The notes under the pieces were generated by a model. That model searched no databases. It was given only the letters and a program-made list of their open reading frames with translations, and was not told the origin of the DNA. From positions 6,156,001-6,220,000 of the forward strand of contig NZ_CP011270.1 of the NCBI RefSeq assembly GCF_001610835.1: DNA of 64,000 nt. Reading direction: 5' to 3'. This DNA comes from Planctomyces sp. SH-PL14. GTDB lineage: Bacteria > Planctomycetota > Planctomycetia > Planctomycetales > Planctomycetaceae. Position 1 is the stretch's first letter. Each line of letters starts with the position of its first letter. This document shows, in pieces, positions 58,578-64,000 of this stretch. A program made the position numbers and the translations under genes.

Positions 58578-60443
58578 ATGCATCGACGCCTCTATCTCTG
58601 CGTTCCGATCCTGGCCGCCCTCGTCCTCGCCCTCGGCCCGGCCACCTACGCCGCCGACCGCCCCAACATCCTCTGGATCTCCAGCGAAGACAACGGCCCA
58701 CACCTCGGCTGCTACGGCGACCCGGACGCCCGGACGCCAAACCTCGACGCCCTCGCCCAGCGCAGCGCCCTCTACCTCAACTGCTGGTCCAACGCCCCCG
58801 TCTGCGCCCCCGCCCGCACCGCCATCATCACCGGCATGTACCCCCCCTCCCTCGGAGCGGAACACATGCGGAGCCTCGTCAAAGTCCCCGCCGATCTGAA
58901 GCTCTGGCCGCAGCTTCTTCGCGAGGCCGGCTACTACTGTTCGAATAACGTCAAAGAGGACTACAACGTCGAAAAGCCCGGACAGGTCTGGAGCGACTCC
59001 AGCAAGACGGCCCACTGGAAGAAGCGCAACCCCGGCCAGCCCTTCTTTGCCGTCTTCAACTTCACGACGACGCACGAAAGCCAGGTCCGCCTTCGGCCTC
59101 ACAACTTCGTCCACGACCCCAAGACGGTCCAGATCCCCGGCTACCATCCCGACCTCCCCGAAACCCGCGAGGCCTGGGCTCAGTACCACGATCAGATGAC
59201 GCTGATGGACGAGCAGGCGGGGAAGATCCTCGACGAGCTCCGCGCCGACGGTCTGGAAGAAGACACCATCGTCTTCTACTGGGGAGACCACGGCCCGGGC
59301 CTGCCGCGCTGCAAACGCTCGGCCTGCAACTCAGGCCTCCGCGTCCCGCTCATCGTCCACATCCCGGAGAAGTTCCGCGGCCTCGCCCCCAAAGGCTATG
59401 AGGCCGGGGCAAAGCTCGACCGGCTCGTCGAGTTCGTCGACTTCGGTCCCACGGTCCTCAACCTCGCCGGCATCTCCGCCCCGGCCACGTGCCAGGGGCG
59501 GCCGTTCCTCGGTCAATACTCGTCGAACGAACGGGACTACCTCCACGGCTTCCGCGGCCGGATGGACGAGCGGTACGACCTCGTCCGCTCGGTGCGGGAC
59601 AAGCGGTACGTCTACGTCCACAACTTCCATCCGGAACTGCCGGCGGGCCAGCACAACGCCTACATGTTCGAAACGCCGATGACGATCGCATGGCGAAAGG
59701 CGTTCGATGCCAAGACGCTCGCGCCGGAGCACGCCCGGTTCTTCGAGCCGCGTGAAACCGAGGAGTTGTACGACCTCGAGTCCGACCCCTGGGAGCTCAA
59801 GAACCTGGCGGCCGATCGGGCCCACGCCGCCACGCTGACCCGGCTGCGGGCGGCGTGCCTGATGTGGATGGGCCAGATCAAGGACGTGGGCCTCGTCCCG
59901 GAGGCGGACCTCGTTCTGCGGGCCGGCCCGAAGTCCTATTACGAGTTCGGCCACGACGAGTCCTATCCGTCGGCCGAAGTCATCAAGGCGGCGGACGTGG
60001 CGACCCGCGGAACCGACGCGGCGACGCTGCGAGGATTGCTGAACTCCCCCGACAGCACGGTCCGGTACTGGGGGATGATGGGAGTGCTGATCCACGTCCG
60101 GAACCCGAACGGCGAGATCCTGCGCGAGGTCGAGCAGCGGCTCACCGACAAGTCGCCCAGCGTGCGGATCGTCGCGGCGGAGACGTTGCTCCGCCGGGGC
60201 CCCAGGGTGACGCACGACGGGGCGCTCCTGATGCTGATCAAGCAGGCGGACGCGGGGCAGAACGGACTGTTCTCCTCGGTCGCGGCCCTGAACGCGATCG
60301 ACAACCTCGGCCCGCTGGCGGCGGGGACACACCGGGAGATCGCAAAGCTCCCGCGGGTCGCCCCCGGCGCGAGTCCGCGGATGAAGGACTACATCGACCG
60401 TTTGCTGCGGCACATCCTGGGAGAGAAGCCGCTGCCGGGGTAG
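58578..60443 (+). CDS. Secreted sulfatase with HEAT-like C-terminal tail
   Basis: 621 residues with a signal peptide ending near TYAAD. The formylglycine site is C-A-P-A-R (Cys76-Arg80) in NAPVCAPARTAIITGMYP, and the N-terminal metal motif is SSEDNG (Glu/Asp in place of the common Asp-Asp). VFYWGDHGPGLPR supplies the second metal cluster. After the sulfatase domain (to about 455) come two or three HEAT-like helical repeats (DAATLRGLLNSPDSTVRYWG, LTDKSPSVRIVAAETLL). It should desulfate extracellular polysaccharides after activation by a formylglycine-generating enzyme. Substrate unknown. Confidence 0.92.
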   Translation: MHRRLYLCVPILAALVLALGPATYAADRPNILWISSEDNGPHLGCYGDPDARTPNLDALAQRSALYLNCWSNAPVCAPARTAIITGMYPPSLGAEHMRSLVKVPADLKLWPQLLREAGYYCSNNVKEDYNVEKPGQVWSDSSKTAHWKKRNPGQPFFAVFNFTTTHESQVRLRPHNFVHDPKTVQIPGYHPDLPETREAWAQYHDQMTLMDEQAGKILDELRADGLEEDTIVFYWGDHGPGLPRCKRSACNSGLRVPLIVHIPEKFRGLAPKGYEAGAKLDRLVEFVDFGPTVLNLAGISAPATCQGRPFLGQYSSNERDYLHGFRGRMDERYDLVRSVRDKRYVYVHNFHPELPAGQHNAYMFETPMTIAWRKAFDAKTLAPEHARFFEPRETEELYDLESDPWELKNLAADRAHAATLTRLRAACLMWMGQIKDVGLVPEADLVLRAGPKSYYEFGHDESYPSAEVIKAADVATRGTDAATLRGLLNSPDSTVRYWGMMGVLIHVRNPNGEILREVEQRLTDKSPSVRIVAAETLLRRGPRVTHDGALLMLIKQADAGQNGLFSSVAALNAIDNLGPLAAGTHREIAKLPRVAPGASPRMKDYIDRLLRHILGEKPLPG

Positions 60444-60533
60444 GGGAGAGAGTCCGCACAGGGAGTGAGGCGTTCGCTGCCTTCATTCGCAGGAACGCGA
60501 GCCGTTCACTCAGGGCCAAGGAGAACGAGAGAC

Positions 60534-60818
60534 ATGTCGCAGATCGCGGGAAGCATCCTGATCGTCGGCGCCGCCCTGGTTCACGTGCTGGAGGAAGGCT
60601 CTCGACGGGAAGCAGAATCGCTGATGCACTTGAACACCGGAATGCGACTGGCCGCCCAGACGGTGGCCCGCATCAACGGCGGGCCGATCGCGACCGTCGG
60701 GACGGCCTCCTCTCCGGTGACGCGGTACTTCGTCTTCGGACTGCTGGCGGCCGGGATCGTCCTGCTCGTTCTCGGCGTCATCATGGACTTCCGCCGTCCC
60801 AAGACTCCTGCCGCGTGA
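60534..60818 (+). CDS. Small membrane protein
   Basis: 94 residues with a hydrophobic N-terminal helix (about 4-20), a short loop, and a strong second helix (about 67-86) followed by a basic end (DFRRPKTP). AAGGAG lies ahead of the start. It lies 90 bp after the sulfatase and 34 bp before another small membrane protein. Family not recognised. Confidence 0.68.
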   Translation: MSQIAGSILIVGAALVHVLEEGSRREAESLMHLNTGMRLAAQTVARINGGPIATVGTASSPVTRYFVFGLLAAGIVLLVLGVIMDFRRPKTPAA

Positions 60819-60852
60819 TGCGGTCCTGGCAGCCAGTTCCGGGGGAGGCTCT

Positions 60853-61041
60853 ATGACGACCTGGCTCCCCGCCGTCAGCCTGCTGGTCGCGATGGTCACG
60901 GTCGAAGCCGTCGTCCAGTGGCTCCGTCACCGCCCGCACCGGCTGATGCAGCCAACGCAGCACATTGTGTTCGCCGGGCTGGTCGTCCAGTGCGTCTTGA
61001 TCGCGGTCTGGATTGTCGTCTTCCTGCGGCCCCACTTCTGA
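60853..61041 (+). CDS. Very small two-helix membrane protein
   Basis: 62 residues with two predicted helices (about 4-22 and 39-58) joined by a basic loop with several His (WLRHRPHRLMQ). A strong GGGGGAGG precedes the ATG, which supports it as a real gene. It is probably co-transcribed with the small membrane protein just upstream. Confidence 0.68.
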   Translation: MTTWLPAVSLLVAMVTVEAVVQWLRHRPHRLMQPTQHIVFAGLVVQCVLIAVWIVVFLRPHF

Positions 61042-61201
61042 TCGGAGTTCGCGCCAGTCTCGGAAGCCTTTGAGCTCCACGAGATTCCGGGAACTGCCGG
61101 GGCTACTTCAGCGTCTCGCATTGGGCAGCCGAAGGAGCTGCCTCATTTCCGCCCCGACGAGCATCGCCAGCCCGTCGTCCTCCACCGCCGCGAGGATTCC
61201 C

Positions 61202-61924
61202 ATGAACCGCACGCTGCTCATCGTGATGGTCCTGCTCGTCTGCTCCGGAGTCCATTCCCAGGAGCGCAAGGCACCGACATGGTCGCTTCAGGAAACCGTT
61301 GGTTCACTCTTCGGACGAAGACCACCGAAACAGGAAATCGAGGTACCGGTCAGGTCGTTCCGGGACCACGTCCGCCGGCAGTTGGGCACGAAACCGGGGC
61401 CGGACCGCCCCGTTGAGCCCGTCCGATTCCGTGAGCAGCCGTTTTTTGAGGGGTCTCGCGGGGCGGAACTCTCCACGCTCGTGACGGTCTCCGTGGCGGA
61501 TGCCGAACTCGGCGACGACTGCATTCGCGTTCTGTTTGAACGAATCGGGGACCACAAGTTCCCGATTTGCATTCGATTTCAACCGCTGCTCGCGGGCGTG
61601 CCGCTCTACGACGGTGCCGAATCGGTCGTGTTCGGCGGACCGACGTCGACGTTCCTCTGTAAGGTTCCAGTGGCTCGACTCCATCTCAGCAACGAGATTC
61701 GACGGTCCGTGGAAGTGACGAAGGCTTCCCTCAAGGAGGCTGGTTCCGACCCCAGCGGCTTATCTCTGGGATTGGAAACCCTGATAGATCAATCCGAACG
61801 CCACGCCCCCGTCTCCGTCGATATCATCGACTTCACTGACCTAACTGAACAGATCGAAGCCGCGTTGGGCTTGGACCGTTTGCCACGGCGGGCCTCCGGC
61901 GGCAAAGGGGCTCCGCCCCCGTGA
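61202..61924 (+). CDS. Hypothetical secreted protein with repeat-derived C-terminus
   Basis: 240 residues with a signal peptide of about 19 residues (LLIVMVLLVCSGVHSQ). The mature part is a mixed alpha/beta domain with no family recognised. The last residues, reading PRRASGGKGAPPP, are encoded by a fragment of the 320-bp repeat (61891-61930), so the native stop codon was probably lost or replaced when that fragment arrived. Confidence 0.7.
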   Translation: MNRTLLIVMVLLVCSGVHSQERKAPTWSLQETVGSLFGRRPPKQEIEVPVRSFRDHVRRQLGTKPGPDRPVEPVRFREQPFFEGSRGAELSTLVTVSVADAELGDDCIRVLFERIGDHKFPICIRFQPLLAGVPLYDGAESVVFGGPTSTFLCKVPVARLHLSNEIRRSVEVTKASLKEAGSDPSGLSLGLETLIDQSERHAPVSVDIIDFTDLTEQIEAALGLDRLPRRASGGKGAPPP

Positions 61925-61930
61925 CCCCCG
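61891..61930 (+). repeat. Fragment of the 320-bp repeat at a gene end
   Basis: GGCCTCCGGCGGCAAAGGGG followed by CTCCGCCCCCGTGACCCC matches the right-arm hairpin of the family. It overlaps the end of the upstream coding sequence. Confidence 0.75.
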
Positions 61931-61946
61931 ACTTTTACTATCTCCC

Positions 61947-62474
61947 ATGAAGAACACCGTGGCCTTTCTGTCCATCGTCCTCATGTCGATCTTCGCCGCC
62001 ATTCTCTACGGCATCCTCCACGACCAGATCACCGCCCGTATCTGCGTGGAATACTTCACCATCGGGCACCCGCCGATCTTCGGCACCGACGATCCGACGC
62101 TCCTCGCCTTCGGCTGGGGCATCGTCGCCACCTGGTGGGCCGGCCTCATCGTCGGGATTCCGCTGGCCATCGCCGCCCGCGCCGGTTCCCGCCCCAGACG
62201 CTCCCCTGCTTCGCTGATCGCTCCCCTCGGCAGGCTCTTCCTCATTATGGGAGCGTCCGCTGTTCTCGCCGGGGCGATCGGCGGCCTCCTCGCCAGCCGC
62301 GGCGCGGTCGTGCTCGTCGGGCGACTCGCAAGGGCAGTCCCCGCCGAACGCCACGTCCCGTTCCTGATCGATCTCTGGGCTCACTCCGCCAGCTACCTTG
62401 TTGGATTTGTCGGCGGCTGGATCCTGACCGTGCTCGTCTGGTTTTCCCGCCGCAAACTCGCTGTGGCCCAGTGA
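61947..62474 (+). CDS. Four-helix membrane protein of unknown function
   Basis: 175 residues with four predicted helices (about 5-24, 52-75, 92-113 and 143-165). The loop after helix 1 reads TARICVEYFTIGHPPIFG, and the second helix segment WGIVATWWAGLIVGIPLAIAAR is characteristic of a conserved bacterial membrane family without assigned function. It begins 23 bp after the preceding gene. Confidence 0.82.
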   Translation: MKNTVAFLSIVLMSIFAAILYGILHDQITARICVEYFTIGHPPIFGTDDPTLLAFGWGIVATWWAGLIVGIPLAIAARAGSRPRRSPASLIAPLGRLFLIMGASAVLAGAIGGLLASRGAVVLVGRLARAVPAERHVPFLIDLWAHSASYLVGFVGGWILTVLVWFSRRKLAVAQ

Positions 62475-62593
62475 CATCGGGCCGCGGCGGGTACCGTCGC
62501 AGGCCCGCCGCACGCGCTTCGCCAACACGAATTGTCGCGCCGGCACCTTTCGGCGTATCGTGTTCCTGTTCTCGCGACCCAGGAGCCCTTGTC

Positions 62594-64000
62594 ATGTCGC
62601 CGTCACGGATTCGACTGCTGTCTCTCGCCTGCACCCTTCTCTTCTCGTTCGCTTCCGCCGCCCAGGCCGCGCTTCCGACCGGGGAAGAAATCCTGCGGAT
62701 CAACGAAGCCAATCGCAGACCGTTCGCGCACGTCCACCTCCGATCCCTCTACACGCTCGAAGCCACCGACGCCGACGCGCGGAAGTGGAACAAACAGGAC
62801 GAGGAGAAGGAGCAGCTCACCAAACAGATCCTCGCCATGAAAAAGGAGGATCTCAAAATCGAATTCGACGGCCGGACCCTCGTCGGTGAGGAAGCGATCG
62901 CCTTCCTCCAGCAGGCCGAGGTTATCGACGGCCCCCGCAAAAGCCGAACGATGCCCGCTGGCCAGGCCAAGGCGTTCCAGCACTTCACCCTGCTCGAACT
63001 CTTCCGCAACGGCGACGCCTACCAGTTCCGCTCTCCCCGCAGCCAGATCAAGACCCAGGAAGCGGCCGGCGCCTGGACCTTCAGCGAGGCGCCGCTGACC
63101 ACCGAATCGCTCCGGTCAACGTACGCCGGCTACGAAATCTTCTCCCGGGCCCCGGAAACGACACCCGCCTCGCGCTGGTGGACGCACGGCTCGGACAGAC
63201 ACGCCTACATCATGAACAAGCACTTCCGGCAGGTGCACCATGTTGAGCTTCCGCCGTATGTCGACTTCATGTCCCGCGACCCCTGGGAGCTCCATCCGTT
63301 CGACGCCTTCTTCTCCCAGCCCGCGGACAAGTACCGCGTCGTCCGGCAGGAGGATCTCGACGGCCGGACCGTGACCGTCGTCGACGTCATGGTCCCTCTC
63401 GCCGAAGGGGCGAACACCAAGCTCGGCTACCGCGCGTGGCTCGACCTCGCCCGCGGCGCGATCCCGCTCAAGCTCGCGCACACGCAGTTCGTCCTCGAAG
63501 CGCCGGTCGACAGCTTCGACCGCGCCGAGCCCAGCCAGGTGACAACGACCCGCGAGGTCCGCGAACTCGCCGGCGGCGTGTTCTATCCCGTGAAGACGGT
63601 CCGCGAAGACTTCGGCCGCGACCCCGCGGCGCCGGAACCGAAGTCCGCCGACGATCCGCGGCCGCCGCTCGTCGTCCATCGCCGCCACACCTGGGAATGC
63701 TCGACCGTCGAGTTCCGCAGCGACTGGCCCGCCGGCTTCTTCGTCCTCCCCTTCGCGGCGGACCAGAAGCTGTTCGATCATGACGCCGGCAAGATGCTCG
63801 GTGCGCTTGAGCCGCAGCCGCTCGTCAAAGTCGGCCAGGAGGCCCCGCCGCTGACGATTGCCCGGTGGCTCGATGGGAAGCCGCGGACCCTGGCGGACCT
63901 CAAGGGGCAGGTCGTCGTTCTCGATTTCTGGGGCCTGTGGTGCGGCGCCTGCCGTGAGTCCGTCCCGCATCTCAACGAGCTTCGAAAGCCGTTCGAAGGG
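62594..64000 (+). CDS. Exported TlpA-like redoxin protein, 5' part (runs off right edge)
   Basis: 469 codons are visible and the gene continues past the window. A signal peptide ends near AAQAALP. A long N-terminal region (about 25-400) resembles lipoprotein-carrier-like domains (FDAFFSQPADKYRVVRQEDL, GYRAWLDLARGAIPLKL). A thioredoxin-fold redoxin domain then begins near residue 415 (VKVGQEAPPLTIARWLDGKP) and shows the active site WCGAC in VVVLDFWGLWCGACRESVPHL. It should act in the periplasm. GGAG lies 8 bases ahead of ATG 62594. Confidence 0.88.
   Translation, partial: MSPSRIRLLSLACTLLFSFASAAQAALPTGEEILRINEANRRPFAHVHLRSLYTLEATDADARKWNKQDEEKEQLTKQILAMKKEDLKIEFDGRTLVGEEAIAFLQQAEVIDGPRKSRTMPAGQAKAFQHFTLLELFRNGDAYQFRSPRSQIKTQEAAGAWTFSEAPLTTESLRSTYAGYEIFSRAPETTPASRWWTHGSDRHAYIMNKHFRQVHHVELPPYVDFMSRDPWELHPFDAFFSQPADKYRVVRQEDLDGRTVTVVDVMVPLAEGANTKLGYRAWLDLARGAIPLKLAHTQFVLEAPVDSFDRAEPSQVTTTREVRELAGGVFYPVKTVREDFGRDPAAPEPKSADDPRPPLVVHRRHTWECSTVEFRSDWPAGFFVLPFAADQKLFDHDAGKMLGALEPQPLVKVGQEAPPLTIARWLDGKPRTLADLKGQVVVLDFWGLWCGACRESVPHLNELRKPFEG

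Overview
The window reads as chromosomal DNA of a planctomycete (Planctomycetia, probably family Planctomycetaceae). The evidence is the gene content: very high G+C, a DUF1559 pseudopilin with its small lipoprotein partner, DUF1549/DUF1553, DUF1592 and DUF1552 'planctomycete cytochrome' proteins, DUF1571, sulfatases, eukaryote-like Ser/Thr kinases (one fused to a LamG lectin domain), and many starts without a clear Shine-Dalgarno sequence. No rRNA, tRNA or CRISPR was recognised. About 50 protein genes are supported, two of them running off the window edges.

Layout. 1-6.5 kb: an edge fragment of an enolase-superfamily-like gene, a Tat-exported Gfo/Idh/MocA oxidoreductase, thioredoxin, a long coiled-coil protein, and the DUF1559 plus lipoprotein pair. 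6.6-10.6 kb: a DUF486 membrane protein and an ExbB-ExbD-ExbD operon with a fourth membrane protein. 11-17.7 kb: a sugar-lactonase-like amidohydrolase, a YjhG-type D-xylonate dehydratase, a bile-acid/sodium symporter family protein, TsaB and a DJ-1/PfpI protein. 17.8-27 kb: a 993-residue FAD/Fe-S oxidoreductase, MoaD, an MJ0936/YfcE-type phosphoesterase, a GIDE-ankyrin membrane protein, an ABM-like protein and a DUF1549/DUF1553 cytochrome. 27.4-33.7 kb: an IS4-family element beside a compact phosphonate module (PhnX, a phosphonoacetaldehyde-reductase-like Fe-alcohol dehydrogenase, an OPA-type MFS transporter, an XRE-cupin regulator). 34-40.8 kb: glycogen synthase, Tad pilus proteins and thioredoxin reductase. 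41-48.4 kb: a kinase-LamG protein, an esterase, and a PadR regulator with a HAAS-anchored protein carrying two STN/secretin-N-like units. 48.5-64 kb: a DUF4142 protein, a cupin, a DUF1592/DUF1552 pair, a second kinase, a DUF1571 protein, a sulfatase with HEAT-like tail, small membrane proteins, and a TlpA-like redoxin running off the right edge.

The most striking non-coding signal is an approximately 320-bp structured repeat present as 13 copies (10 complete or nearly so, one truncated, one split by the IS4 element, one with a diverged middle) plus two remnants. It occurs in both orientations and almost always between genes, and makes up about 6 percent of the window. Its ends form a large imperfect palindrome studded with G/C hairpins, and in some copies both sides of a hairpin stem change length together. 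The IS4 element sits exactly in the loop of one of these hairpins. At least five other palindromic intergenic families occur once or twice each.

The best candidates for undescribed biology are this repeat family, the phosphonate module with paired operator-like sites and no PhnW gene nearby, and the PadR/HAAS/double-STN pair.
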